Shown: piece after piece, positions 10,222 to 18,653 of the stretch
How positions within the stretch are numbered: position 1 is the first letter of the stretch
Layout: each line of letters starts with the position of its first letter
Notes under the pieces: model-generated
Databases searched by the model: none
Seen by the model: only the letters and a program-made list of their open reading frames with translations
Told to the model about the DNA's origin: nothing
Assembly (NCBI RefSeq): GCF_014334135.1
Contig: NZ_CP060497.1
Span: forward strand, 3,472,001 to 3,536,000
DNA from: Olivibacter sp. SDN3
GTDB taxonomy: Bacteria > Bacteroidota > Bacteroidia > Sphingobacteriales > Sphingobacteriaceae
Direction: 5' to 3'
Length of the DNA: 64,000 nt
Program-made: the position numbers and the translations under genes

Positions 10222-10815
10222 ATGATAGGAGATCAAACCGTAGAGGCTTTTGTATTAGCCGGAGGGAAAAGCACGAGGATGGGAGTGGATAAAGGCTTGG
10301 TTGTTCTTAAAGGTAAACCGATGATATCCTATATTCTCGAGACCCTGCAAAGAGCAAGATTAAATGTTAGTATTGTGGCAAATAACGATGCCTATAAAGA
10401 CTTCGGCCTTCCGGTATATGCTGATGTTGTATTAGAAAAGGGGCCAATGGGAGGATTATTAACAGCAATGCGAAATGCTGCTTCAGAAGTGATTTTACTG
10501 ATAAGTTGCGACATGCCACTTATTTCTCCTGAAGCGATAAACAGTTTACTGTCGTTTCTTGATAAAGAGAAAATTGTTGCCACTGCAATTGAAAATAAAG
10601 TTAACCCCCTGTTTGCCCTTTATCCCCGTAAACTGAAAAGCAACGTTGAAGCATACGTGATTTCCGGTCGATTAAAAATGACGGATTTTATTTTAGACAA
10701 TCCACATCTGTTGTTACTTTCCTTCGCGCAGGAAATGTCATGGTGCTTTAAGAATGTGAATACGCCGATCGATCTCGAAGAAATAATGAATTCCCGGCCT
10801 CTTGAAAACGATTAG
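10222..10815 (+). CDS. mobA: Molybdenum cofactor guanylyltransferase MobA
   Basis: MobA transfers GMP to Mo-molybdopterin to make the dinucleotide cofactor used by DMSO-reductase-family enzymes. The nucleotide-binding signature LAGGKSTRMGVDKG lies near the N-terminus, and the metal-binding ISCDMPLI is near residue 95. At 197 aa the protein has family length. It is the last gene of the operon, 10 bp after moeA. Its presence fits a bis-MGD cofactor in the catalytic subunit at 5302-7521. Confidence 0.92.
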   Translation: MIGDQTVEAFVLAGGKSTRMGVDKGLVVLKGKPMISYILETLQRARLNVSIVANNDAYKDFGLPVYADVVLEKGPMGGLLTAMRNAASEVILLISCDMPLISPEAINSLLSFLDKEKIVATAIENKVNPLFALYPRKLKSNVEAYVISGRLKMTDFILDNPHLLLLSFAQEMSWCFKNVNTPIDLEEIMNSRPLEND

Positions 10816-10950
10816 CTCTTTTGCGCTGCTTTGTTTTGCAATGTTATCCCGATTTTATAAAACTACCTAATAATAATATAATTTTACTTTGCTGCAAACA
10901 AACAGTGTATTAGCTTGTTATCACCATAAGGTTTAGGTTGATTATATGAT

Positions 10951-10990
10951 AAAGGCTCTAGCTTCCCACAAGCAGGGCCTTTGTCTTTGT
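10951..10990 (+). repeat. Hairpin repeat element, copy 1 (possible terminator)
   Basis: AAAGGCTC at 10951-10958 pairs with GGGCCTTT at 10975-10982 (8 bp, one G-T pair), then GTCTTTGTC. A near-identical element is at 31980-32020. The two copies also share an upstream TAAGGTTT-AGGTT-like stretch and the loop end AAGCA. It is 135 bp after mobA and 45 bp before the end of the opposing miaE gene, so it may be a terminator; the shared flank suggests a conserved RNA element. Confidence 0.5.
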
Positions 10991-11026
10991 CGGATAACCT
11001 ATCTCTTGTTGTTTGGTATATTAATA

Positions 11027-11608
11027 TTAGCCATGTATGGATTCAGTTTTGCCATATTGCTGAATGAGCTCTCCTTCGAAAGTAAGCCATTCTTTCCAAC
11101 GTTTTTCGACATCGACATCGACGCTGTATTTCCGGGCAAAATTTAGAAAAGTAGTGTAGTGGTTGGCCTCAGATACCATTAAATCATGATAAAAACTGGC
11201 CAATTCTTCATCTTTAATATTTTGTGACAATACACGAAAGCGCTCACAGCTACGAGCCTCTATCATAGCTGCAAATAGCAGTCGGTCAATGAAAGCAGTA
11301 TTACGGCTTCCATCTTTCTTGGCAAATTTCATTAGTTGGTTGACATAGTCATCCTTGCGTTCGCGACCCAATTTATATCCTCTTTTTTTTATGAGATCGA
11401 TTACCATTTGAAAATGTTGCATTTCTTCAATCGCTATCGCAGTCAGTTCATGTGTCAACTCTTCATATTCCGAGTTATTGGTAATGAGTGATATCGCATT
11501 CGACGCTGCTTTTTGTTCACACCAGGCATGGTCTGTTAATATCTCTTCAATGTTTGATTCGGCAATGTTTGCCCATCGCGGGTCTGTTAGTAATTTTAAT
11601 CCAAGCAT
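11027..11608 (-). CDS. miaE: tRNA-(ms2io6A) hydroxylase, MiaE-like
   Basis: A ferritin-like di-iron protein of 193 aa. MiaE hydroxylates the isopentenyl group of ms2i6A37 in tRNA. The metal-binding helices are visible: Glu in the first helix (SNIEEILTDHAWCE), EEMQHF near residue 81, EARSCERF near 120 and SEANHYTTF near 150. Length and motif order match the family. It stands alone. A TAnnTTTG-type box lies 23 bp upstream of the start on its strand. The substrate is assigned by family only. Confidence 0.85.
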   Translation of the reverse strand: MLGLKLLTDPRWANIAESNIEEILTDHAWCEQKAASNAISLITNNSEYEELTHELTAIAIEEMQHFQMVIDLIKKRGYKLGRERKDDYVNQLMKFAKKDGSRNTAFIDRLLFAAMIEARSCERFRVLSQNIKDEELASFYHDLMVSEANHYTTFLNFARKYSVDVDVEKRWKEWLTFEGELIQQYGKTESIHG

Positions 11609-11630
11609 GAGTGTGTCGGCTTTTGGCTTT

Positions 11631-11638
11631 CAAACTTA
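11631..11638 (-). promoter_or_regulatory. -7 promoter element upstream of miaE
   Basis: On the minus strand the sequence reads TAAGTTTG, a full match to the Bacteroidota -7 consensus TAnnTTTG, 23 bp before the miaE start codon. No clear -33 TTG is seen at the usual distance, so the call is moderate. Confidence 0.45.
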
Positions 11639-11768
11639 GAAAAAATGCTTTATATTATCGAATAGTGATAAAATCAATTTCAAAAGAGTGCTTTTTTGAA
11701 GTATCGATTTTTGGTGCTCAGGTCGGTTTGGTATAGGCACCTGCTCATAGGAGCACAGCCCTGCTCAT

Positions 11769-13052
11769 TTAAGCAAACACTTTGGGCTTGAGTGTATGAC
11801 CCATTTGTTTATTTACCACAACGCAGATCATGGCATCACCCGTTACGTTAACAACAGTTCTGCACATATCAAGGGGTCTATCTACGGCAAAAATAAGTGC
11901 TAAACCAGCAGGGTTGACACCTATAGATTCAAGCACGATTACCAACATTAATATACCCGCACCGGGCACCGGTGCGGCCCCAATAGACGCTAAAGTAGCG
12001 GTGAAAACAATGGTTAACTGGTTGGCCAGCGTCAGCTCATATCCCATTACCTGAGCAATAAACACCGCGGCCACACTCTGATATAAGACAGTGCCATCCA
12101 TATTGATAGTTGCTCCAATAGGTATTACAAAACTGCTTACTTCTTTATCTACACCTAAGCGATCTTCTACACACTCCATAGTAACAGGTAAGGTAGCAGC
12201 GGAAGAACTGGTAGAAAAAGCAACCAACTTGGCCGGGATAATCTTTCTAAAAAATTCGATTGCATTCAATCCGCCCATAAAATAAATGATCATGGAATAA
12301 GCAATATACATTAGCATAGCTAGTCCGATGACAACAGAGAGGCCATACATACCCAAGGCAAGAAATATGTCGGCAGAGGGAGATTCAGCAACTAGAGATG
12401 CCATGAGAGCAAAAACGCCAATAGGTGCTGTTTTCATAATAATATCAACTAGCTTCAAGACGGCCGCATTTGCCCCTTGAAAGAAAGCTACCACCGGAGC
12501 GCTTTTTTCCGGTGAAATCAGTAATAAACTAACCCCGCATAATATGGTGAAGAGAATAATCTGTAGCATGTTGGTATTTGACCCCGCCGCTTCAAAAATG
12601 TTTTCTGGAACAATATCTACCAAAGGCTGTAAAGGCCCCTTAGCTTTGACCGCTTCCGCTTCCCTCACCTTCTCACCCACAGATCCTTCAAAACTGGCGA
12701 GCATTTCATTGCGTGTTTCTGTTGAGATAAAATTTCCGGGACGAACCGTATTTACCACTAGCAAGCCAACGGTTAATGCCAAGAGCGTGGTGGAAATATA
12801 AATAACAAAGGTTCTTGACCCCATTTTAGACAACTGGGCAATGTCTTTTAGATTAGCAAGTCCGGTTATTAAAGAGGTTACGATTAGTGGTATAGCTATT
12901 AATTTAAGCAGATTAATGAAAATGGTGCCGAAAGGTTTTATCCAATTGATAACAAATGTTGTTCCCCAAGAAAACTGAGTCAGAACAATACCTATTATTA
13001 TCCCAAATAATATTCCTAATAATATTTTCAAGTGCAGTGCTATTTTTCTCAT
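11769..13052 (-). CDS. Dicarboxylate/amino acid:cation symporter (DAACS family)
   Basis: A 427-residue inner-membrane transporter of the GltP/DctA (SLC1-like) family, which brings in glutamate, aspartate or C4-dicarboxylates with Na+ or H+. The serine-rich re-entrant loop STSSSAATLPVT lies near residue 280 and the cation/substrate motif ATINMDGT near 310; the C-terminal loop contains ASIGAAPVPGAG. An insert of about 30 charged residues (near 115-145, EVREAEAVKAKG-like) lies before the fourth helix, as is common in bacterial members. It is monocistronic. The exact substrate cannot be read from the sequence. Confidence 0.92.
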   Translation of the reverse strand: MRKIALHLKILLGILFGIIIGIVLTQFSWGTTFVINWIKPFGTIFINLLKLIAIPLIVTSLITGLANLKDIAQLSKMGSRTFVIYISTTLLALTVGLLVVNTVRPGNFISTETRNEMLASFEGSVGEKVREAEAVKAKGPLQPLVDIVPENIFEAAGSNTNMLQIILFTILCGVSLLLISPEKSAPVVAFFQGANAAVLKLVDIIMKTAPIGVFALMASLVAESPSADIFLALGMYGLSVVIGLAMLMYIAYSMIIYFMGGLNAIEFFRKIIPAKLVAFSTSSSAATLPVTMECVEDRLGVDKEVSSFVIPIGATINMDGTVLYQSVAAVFIAQVMGYELTLANQLTIVFTATLASIGAAPVPGAGILMLVIVLESIGVNPAGLALIFAVDRPLDMCRTVVNVTGDAMICVVVNKQMGHTLKPKVFA

Positions 13053-13352
13053 AGGGCATTAATAATTAAGGCTCAATCATTTATTTCTTTAGGGTACAGT
13101 ATAAAAATATAAATATTTTGGAGAAAAATTTTATGAAAGGTAGCATATAGCTAACTGTTTTACACACTTTGCGCATGAAAAAATGTGCTTTTTAACGAAA
13201 GTGTTGTTATTTTTGTGTGAATATTTTCTCGAATTTGTTGTGAAATATTGATTGCTTGTTTTTATATTAGTGGAAAATTGGGTGACCTCTAGCAACGGAT
13301 AAAGCGGCTTTTGAGGATTAGCCTTTTGTTTTACGTCCTTAAATGATTAAGT
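13053..13352. other. Intergenic region between symporter and 67-aa ORF
   Basis: An AT-rich divergent promoter region. I see one full -7 match on the plus strand (13208-13215) and no RNA gene or repeat. Confidence 0.4.
13208..13215 (+). promoter_or_regulatory. -7 promoter element upstream of small ORF
   Basis: TATTTTTG matches TAnnTTTG and lies 137 bp before the 67-aa ORF. The region is AT-rich, so a chance match is possible. Confidence 0.35.
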
Positions 13353-13556
13353 ATGAACGATTTTATAGCAGAACAAATTCGCGAAGCTTTAAAGGATGAC
13401 GATCGTGTAAATGTGCGTATCGTTTCCGGAGATGAAGCAGTTGATGCCGCTCATGCGAACCGTGATCAATTTAAACAAAGCGCAGTGGAACACAGATTGA
13501 TTTCATCAGCACCGAAGAAAAGAAAGACGTTATTGCAATGTCTTTGGCCTTTTTAA
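13353..13556 (+). CDS. Small hypothetical protein (67 aa)
   Basis: A short hydrophilic protein, acidic at the start and basic at the end (KKRKTLLQCLWPF). I do not recognise a family. Codon use is protein-like and the gene overlaps the end of the convergent DUF4260 gene by 4 bp. The phrase VRIVSGDEAVDAAHANRDQF suggests a small helical domain. It may be a genuine orphan peptide; no role can be stated. Confidence 0.5.
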   Translation: MNDFIAEQIREALKDDDRVNVRIVSGDEAVDAAHANRDQFKQSAVEHRLISSAPKKRKTLLQCLWPF

Positions 13557-13915
13557 TTACCTAAGGCACCCCCTATTTGGCCCAAATGGGTATGTTTAAA
13601 ACCAGTGGTATATTTTAAACCATAACCAAAAGCCCTATCCATAGAACTGTGGGCAAATAGAATAATACCTGCTGGAAGAAAATAAGGGATGGTGAAATAA
13701 TAACCTAATAAAGCAATAAATAAAGCGATACCCTTATGGTGACCGATGTTATAAATTATAGCTCCTGTTTTGTTACCGGCAAAATACCCCAGCATGCTAA
13801 TATCGGGTAATAAGAGGAGAGCGAAAAACAACCACCAAGCATACCCAATTGCAACAAATACCAGGAAGCTTAGCGTCAGCATAGTTATCTCTTCGATCTT
13901 TAACGTCAGTTTCAT
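13553..13915 (-). CDS. DUF4260 family membrane protein
   Basis: A 120-residue protein with four hydrophobic helices. Family features of DUF4260 are visible: LLLLPDISMLGYFAG, IYNIGHHKG and AHSSMDRAFGYGLKYTTGF followed by HTHLG. Conserved Asp and His residues at membrane edges might bind a metal, but no function is established for the family. It is a single gene; its stop codon overlaps the end of the small ORF on the other strand. Confidence 0.88.
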   Translation of the reverse strand: MKLTLKIEEITMLTLSFLVFVAIGYAWWLFFALLLLPDISMLGYFAGNKTGAIIYNIGHHKGIALFIALLGYYFTIPYFLPAGIILFAHSSMDRAFGYGLKYTTGFKHTHLGQIGGALGN

Positions 13916-14146
13916 TTTTATTAGTTTTATGTTTCTAATTAAGACCTTTATCCCCTTGGATTGTTACATCATATTATCGATTACGCCTTTATTTACTCAG
14001 ATATTTTCTTGTTGCACCAAGATCAACACCTCGGTTTTTTTCCAGGAGTAGATAGCTTGAAGAATAAAAAATCGATACCTGGAGAAAAAATAACCATGCA
14101 TTTGAATTTGTTTTTATCGGTGCGTATGAATGCTAAGCATTTTATT

Positions 14147-14154
14147 TAAGTTTG
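14147..14154 (+). promoter_or_regulatory. -7 promoter element for the NUDIX gene
   Basis: TAAGTTTG fits TAnnTTTG and ends 37 bp before the NUDIX start. A clear -33 TTG is not visible at standard spacing. Confidence 0.45.
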
Positions 14155-14191
14155 CTGATTTCCAAATCATTTATCACATATCCCAAGAACT

Positions 14192-14611
14192 ATGAACACA
14201 ACAAATACCAATCAATTGCATACGGCAGGACTTGTAGTTTTAAAAGCAGGGAAATTGCTTTTAGCGTTCAGTAATAATAAAAAGGCTTGGTATCTCCCGG
14301 GAGGAAAAGTAGCCGCAGATGAAACAGCCCATGACGCGATCTGTCGAGAGGTAAAAGAAGAGCTCGACGTGGAATTATTGCCTGATCAGTTAAAATTCTA
14401 TTGCCATATTACCGCACCGGCATATGGTGAGAATCCTCATATTATCATGGAACAAGATTGCTTTTTGTATCATTTGACAGAACCGGTAAAAGCCAGCAAC
14501 GAAATCAGTGAAGTTCGTTATTTTGATTTTCAGGCGTATTTAAGGGAACCTGCCCAGGTTCCTGGAGTATTGCAATTATTTGCAAAATTAACTGGAGACG
14601 GACTTATTTAG
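14192..14611 (+). CDS. NUDIX hydrolase
   Basis: A 139-aa NUDIX-fold pyrophosphohydrolase, cleaving nucleoside diphosphates linked to another group X. The NUDIX box runs through GGKVAADETAHDAI and CREVKEELDV, with the usual Gly replaced by Asp in its last part; the REVKEE metal ligands are intact. The protein is small with no extra domain, like MutT or ADP-ribose-type enzymes. The gene stands alone. Its substrate is unknown. Confidence 0.9.
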   Translation: MNTTNTNQLHTAGLVVLKAGKLLLAFSNNKKAWYLPGGKVAADETAHDAICREVKEELDVELLPDQLKFYCHITAPAYGENPHIIMEQDCFLYHLTEPVKASNEISEVRYFDFQAYLREPAQVPGVLQLFAKLTGDGLI

Positions 14612-14694
14612 TTGATCTAAGTAAAATAAATACCGAGAAACCCGACTGGCAACCAAAAAAAGCAATACTTATTAAAAAAGTGCAGGTTAATATA

Positions 14695-15441
14695 TTATAG
14701 CGCCGTTCTAGTTAATCCATAATTCGTCATGGTGAAGTCTTCAGAAAAACCCATTCGTTGGTAAATTCCTCTTCCCATTTCGGAAGCCTGTAAGGTCGCA
14801 TATCGTGCTTTTAGGTCAATAGCTTTGTTCAATAGAAAATACATGATTTCTTCAGCGAATCCTCTTTTTCGCATTTCAGGAATCACTCCGACGCCGTGTA
14901 TTCCAGCGATATCTTCTGTAAGAAACAATATAGCTGTACCAACGGCTTTGTTTGCTGAGCTGAATAAATAATACGCAATGTGTCTATATGTTTTAATCAA
15001 TATTGCTTCTGAAATACAGTAATTAAAGGATTTGGGGTATAAATCTGCCCATATTTTTGCAGTTTTTTCGTCGTCTACGCGCTGAAAATCCAGGCGATGG
15101 GGGTGGTCAAATTTCCTGTTGAGCATAAGAGACATGCCTACTTGGCTTGATTTTCTAATAAATCCATTCGACTCAATCATTTCGTGATTATCCTCACCAT
15201 AGGTATTCCAATAAGAAAGTGAAGGATTCGAGGCCGAAGTTTCTATTATTTTTTTCGCTTCACAGAGTGTTTGTTCCTCAGGCTTCGTTTTAAACCATAG
15301 TCTATTAGGCCATTCGGCATTAGGGGTGTTAGCGTATCCGATGCTAAGATGGTTTTCATAGATCTGCGTTTGTTGAGAATAACCTGCCTTGGTCCAAAGT
15401 GATGTTAAATTCTGGATGTTTGCACTAATGATATCTTTCAT
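14695..15441 (-). CDS. GNAT family N-acetyltransferase
   Basis: A 248-aa acetyltransferase. The C-terminal half carries the acetyl-CoA-binding GNAT core: IAGIHGVGVIPEMRKRGFAEEIM contains the V-x-P-x-x-R-x-x-G-x-A form of motif A, and GIYQRMGF matches motif B. The N-terminal half (about 1-110) is a less conserved extension. It is the last gene of a minus-strand group with a DMT transporter (3 bp upstream) and a Crp-type regulator, suggesting modification plus efflux of a common small molecule. That role is inference. Confidence 0.85.
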   Translation of the reverse strand: MKDIISANIQNLTSLWTKAGYSQQTQIYENHLSIGYANTPNAEWPNRLWFKTKPEEQTLCEAKKIIETSASNPSLSYWNTYGEDNHEMIESNGFIRKSSQVGMSLMLNRKFDHPHRLDFQRVDDEKTAKIWADLYPKSFNYCISEAILIKTYRHIAYYLFSSANKAVGTAILFLTEDIAGIHGVGVIPEMRKRGFAEEIMYFLLNKAIDLKARYATLQASEMGRGIYQRMGFSEDFTMTNYGLTRTAL

Positions 15442-15444
15442 TTT

Positions 15445-15894
15445 CTATTTTGTGTTTATTAGTAGAATGCCTATTACCAAAGCGGTAATTCCAATTAATT
15501 TTTTTAGGGTTATCGGTTCGGCAGGTAGATTTAGCCAACCGAAATGACCCGCTATAAGGGCGAAAATCAGTTGTCCACAGAGACCTAATGCAATCATTTT
15601 TGACACGCCTAATTTCGGAATCGTGTAGTAGTATAAGCTGATGCCAAGAACGCTGAAAAGACCACCGGTAAACCATAAGTACCAGGGGATTTGTTTAGCT
15701 AGATGTAGGCTTGGAACACTACTCATGGTTAGTAGCACGAAAATCGTTGCAAAAACTGCACTACTTATTGAGGTTGTTACTGAAGCCAGTAAGGGGTTTT
15801 TTAGTAAGACACCTAACTGTGTGTTAAAACCGGCCTGTATTGCCAGAAAGACACCTCCCACGAGCGCTAGTATGGAAATTATCTGTTGATTCAT
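15445..15894 (-). CDS. DMT family (DUF606/YdcZ-like) membrane transporter
   Basis: A 149-aa protein with five hydrophobic helices, of the short single-repeat DMT type (DUF606, YdcZ). The first helix has ALVGGVFLAIQAGFNTQLG, typical of this family, and GLCGQLIFALIAGHFGW lies in the fourth. Such half-size proteins work as dimers and transport small metabolites. It lies between the regulator gene (35 bp) and the GNAT gene (3 bp), so the three are probably co-transcribed. Confidence 0.85.
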   Translation of the reverse strand: MNQQIISILALVGGVFLAIQAGFNTQLGVLLKNPLLASVTTSISSAVFATIFVLLTMSSVPSLHLAKQIPWYLWFTGGLFSVLGISLYYYTIPKLGVSKMIALGLCGQLIFALIAGHFGWLNLPAEPITLKKLIGITALVIGILLINTK

Positions 15895-15929
15895 TGAGCA
15901 AAAGTAAAGTACAATAACGACCTACCTCT

Positions 15930-16553
15930 TTACATATGTTGATTGCCGATTTTTTCTTTCAGATCTTTTCTTATTCTACTAAGTTGTGTAGCGGTGATAC
16001 CGAGGTGTGATGCAATATGTTGCAGCGGGATTCTAGTATCTATTCCTGGATGGTCGTTAAGTAGTTTTAGATAGCGGACACTGGCATTTTCCATCACTAG
16101 TGAGACTTCTCGCTGTTCTTTTTCTATGACCCAGTTTTTTTCAAGATAAGCAATATAAAAGTTCTTTAAATCATTGTGCTCATCAATTAATGCTCTATAT
16201 TTCCTGAAGTTAATGTTAATGATGAGGCTCTCTTCAACAGCTTGTAGGGTGAATTGAGAAGCTCGGTTTAAGAGTAACGATACTTTGGAACCCGCGAAAT
16301 GTCCTTCCAGAAAAATGTTTTTATTATAGGTGTTTCCGTTCTCATCACTAAAAAATGCAATAATTGCACCTTTACAGAGGTAATGTATGTTTTTTGCTCT
16401 TTGTCCTTCCCGAAGTAGTATTTCATCTTTTTTTAGTACCTGAAATTGTATAAGGGGTTCGATTAACGACAGTACGTGCTCCTTAATGGGGTAATAGTTA
16501 AAAAGGGTTTTTTTTAACTGAATGACGTATGTTGCTTTTTCCTCTGCTGTCAC
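15930..16553 (-). CDS. Crp/Fnr family transcriptional regulator
   Basis: A 207-aa regulator with an N-terminal cyclic-nucleotide-binding fold (about 20-130, with DEILLREGQRAKNIHYLCKG) and a C-terminal winged helix (about 145-200, with IPLQHIASHLGITATQLSR as recognition unit). No Fnr-type cysteine cluster is present. It heads the DMT/GNAT group and may control it. Bacteroidota have many such paralogues, and their ligands are mostly unknown. Confidence 0.9.
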   Translation of the reverse strand: MTAEEKATYVIQLKKTLFNYYPIKEHVLSLIEPLIQFQVLKKDEILLREGQRAKNIHYLCKGAIIAFFSDENGNTYNKNIFLEGHFAGSKVSLLLNRASQFTLQAVEESLIININFRKYRALIDEHNDLKNFYIAYLEKNWVIEKEQREVSLVMENASVRYLKLLNDHPGIDTRIPLQHIASHLGITATQLSRIRKDLKEKIGNQHM

Positions 16554-16775
16554 TTAAAAAAAAATTTGAATCATCATAACTAGAACCTTAGTGCTTTTTT
16601 GCAATAGAAAGAAAAATTCTCATGATGTGTGCACCATGCGCTAATTTAACAAAAAAAGAAATAAATAAATCTCTTTTAGTTGCCGATTTCGATACTAAGA
16701 TCTGGGTAAAGCGAATAATTTTTTTTCAGATGCTCCATTAGTTGTTTAATGATAATGTCAAAATGGCATGATTTC

Positions 16776-16807
16776 TTGTTGCTGCATACCTTTTGTAGAT
16801 ACATTTG
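16776..16807 (+). promoter_or_regulatory. Promoter of the groES-like gene (-33 TTG, -7 TACATTTG)
   Basis: TTG at 16779-16781 is followed after 18 bp by TACATTTG at 16800-16807, a full TAnnTTTG match, and the start codon comes 25 bp later. Spacing and sequence fit the Bacteroidota primary sigma factor well. Confidence 0.65.
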
Positions 16808-16831
16808 GGTTTTTAGATTTACATTGGATTT

Positions 16832-17209
16832 ATGGCTATTCATTTAACGAAAGACAACAAGTTGAAAAAATTAATAGTTGTTGGTGATCGGGTGCTCATA
16901 AAGCCCGTTATCCCTAACGAACGGACAGACAGTGGGCTCTATCTCCCGCCGGGCGTGCAGGAGAAGGAAAAGGTGCAACAGGGATATATTATTAAAACAG
17001 GGCCTGGTTATGCTATTCCTGTGCCAACAGACGAAGATACCTGGAAACCGCAGGAAGATCAGGTAAAATATATTCCGCTACAGGCCAAAGAAGGTGATTT
17101 GGCTATTTACCTGCTTAACGGATCTACTGAAATAGTGTACGGAGGTGAAAAGTATTTTATCGTGCCTCAGGCTGCCATCTTAATGCTGGAGAGAGAGGAG
17201 GAACTGTAG
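16832..17209 (+). CDS. Orphan GroES-type co-chaperone
   Basis: A 125-aa GroES-fold protein. KKLIVVGDRVLIKPVIP matches the start of Cpn10, and ERTDSGLYLPPG matches the mobile loop that contacts GroEL. The C-terminal strand EKYFIVPQAAILML closes the fold. It is longer than canonical GroES (about 95 aa) because of an insert of about 25 residues around 70-95 (PTDEDTWKPQEDQVKY). No groEL lies next to it, so it is probably a second, specialised copy. It converges with the serine hydrolase gene 20 bp away. Confidence 0.85.
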   Translation: MAIHLTKDNKLKKLIVVGDRVLIKPVIPNERTDSGLYLPPGVQEKEKVQQGYIIKTGPGYAIPVPTDEDTWKPQEDQVKYIPLQAKEGDLAIYLLNGSTEIVYGGEKYFIVPQAAILMLEREEEL

Positions 17210-17229
17210 GGGGGAGATAAATCCCACCG

Positions 17230-18384
17230 TTACTGATCTATTAAATGCCTATACAAACTATCTACACATGCTTTGAGGAAATCGTTTACATCTTCCGTGA
17301 ATGTCGTGGCGCCGCAGCCATTGGTGATTAGTACAAAACCAAATTTTTCCTCTGGTTGAAAAAACATAGCGCTGTATAGGCCATAAGCATTCCCATTATG
17401 GCCTATCAGCTTTTTACCAGGGACCAGTAGTGTCTTTTCGCATAGGGCCAATCCGTATCGTTCTTCAATATTTACATTGGTTTGCATGTTTTTAGTGCTG
17501 TTTGGACTGATGATGCGGATATCGTTATTATAGAGACCTTCATTCATATGCATCATCATGTAAATAGCTAAATCATGGGCAGATATTTTAATTCCACCGG
17601 TAGGGGAAAATATGGGGGTACTGTATCCCATGACATAATTGTTTAAACTTTCCTTAGGCGATCGGTATGCTGCTGGCGCGGGGTCGAACTTGCCTGATGT
17701 TTTGTCAAATTCGTAAAGGGTAACGAAACGGGAACTATCCAGTTCATCCACGTTATACCCACCGTAAATTTTTAATGGATCGAGCAAATGTTGTTTGATA
17801 TAGCGATCCAACCGCTCACCAGATATTTTTTCGAGAATAGCTCCGGCTAAATTAAAGTTTAGATTACAATATTGGTAACCTTCACCAGGTGCATATTCGT
17901 AATAACTTTTGCTGATGTCCAGACTTTTTTGCGGACAAATTACATCAAGCGTGAAATAGCCATTTTGGTCGTTTAGGCTTGACGTGTGCGAAAGGATCAT
18001 ACGTAAGGTGATTTTTATATTGGGATACTTTGGGTTCCTCACCTTGAAACCAATAAGTTCGCCAACGTCATCATCGAGCGACAGCTTTCCTTGCTCAACC
18101 AATTGCATAATGCCAGTGGCTACGAAAGATTTTGATATAGAAGCAATGCGAAAAATATCGTTGTTTCTTAATGGTTGGTTTGTTGCAATGTCTTTTACTC
18201 CGAAAGACGCATTATAGGCAATTTTATTATCTTTTACCACAGCTATAGATAAACCGATGGCTTGGTTTTTTTTCATAATGGTTTGCAGTTCCTCTTCAAG
18301 CGCGGTGTTTTGTGCAAAAGCCTGTATACAAGCTGAAAATAGCAAAAAATAAATAAAAAAAAGTTTTTTCGGAAGTTTGACCAT
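17230..18384 (-). CDS. Exported serine hydrolase (beta-lactamase/PBP fold)
   Basis: A secreted or periplasmic class C beta-lactamase-like hydrolase. Counting from ATG 18384 (MVKLPKKLFF) the first 25 residues form a signal peptide ending in AFAQ. The catalytic Ser82-x-x-Lys85 is in RIASISKSF, the YxN motif is YCN near 175, and IGHNGNAYG provides the HxG element. The open frame extends to 18447, but that start would overlap the upstream DUF1456 gene and lacks the signal peptide at its end. The family includes esterases, D-aminopeptidases and PBPs; the substrate is unknown. Confidence 0.85.
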   Translation of the reverse strand: MVKLPKKLFFIYFLLFSACIQAFAQNTALEEELQTIMKKNQAIGLSIAVVKDNKIAYNASFGVKDIATNQPLRNNDIFRIASISKSFVATGIMQLVEQGKLSLDDDVGELIGFKVRNPKYPNIKITLRMILSHTSSLNDQNGYFTLDVICPQKSLDISKSYYEYAPGEGYQYCNLNFNLAGAILEKISGERLDRYIKQHLLDPLKIYGGYNVDELDSSRFVTLYEFDKTSGKFDPAPAAYRSPKESLNNYVMGYSTPIFSPTGGIKISAHDLAIYMMMHMNEGLYNNDIRIISPNSTKNMQTNVNIEERYGLALCEKTLLVPGKKLIGHNGNAYGLYSAMFFQPEEKFGFVLITNGCGATTFTEDVNDFLKACVDSLYRHLIDQ

Positions 18385-18394
18385 TGGTGAATGT

Positions 18395-18631
18395 CTACTT
18401 ATTGTTCTGCTTCGGTCTAGGCCCACGTTTGTAGATAATAAGCCCATTCAAAAAATTACGTAGTATCTGATCGCCACAAGGTTTGAAATTCGGATGGTCT
18501 TCCTTGCGGAAGATAGCACCTAACTCTGCTTTTGTAACCCTAAAATCTACAAGTGCCAACACCTCGATAATGTCGTCATCGGTAAACTTCATTGCTACAC
18601 GTAATTTTTTCATTATATCATTATTGCTCAT
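18395..18631 (-). CDS. DUF1456 protein, single-repeat form
   Basis: A 78-aa protein with one DUF1456 (YehS) repeat: KLRVAMKFTDDDIIEVLALVD, then RVTKAELGAIFRKEDHP and LRNFLNGLIIYKRG. Typical YehS proteins of about 155 aa have two such repeats, so this is half length. It ends cleanly in a basic tail (PRPKQNNK) and is not obviously truncated. It ends 10 bp before the hydrolase start and is probably co-transcribed with it. Function unknown. Confidence 0.85.
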   Translation of the reverse strand: MSNNDIMKKLRVAMKFTDDDIIEVLALVDFRVTKAELGAIFRKEDHPNFKPCGDQILRNFLNGLIIYKRGPRPKQNNK

Positions 18632-18653
18632 GTTACTAGAGTTAATTGGACTT

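Noticed and set aside
3053-10815. Interpretation as polysulfide or formate enzyme
   Set aside because: The Cys ligand region, length and Nas-like motifs favour a nitrate reductase. I kept the substrate open instead of naming these alternatives.
13961-14149. Plus-strand frame before the NUDIX gene
   Set aside because: It overlaps the likely promoter of the NUDIX gene and has no recognisable features.
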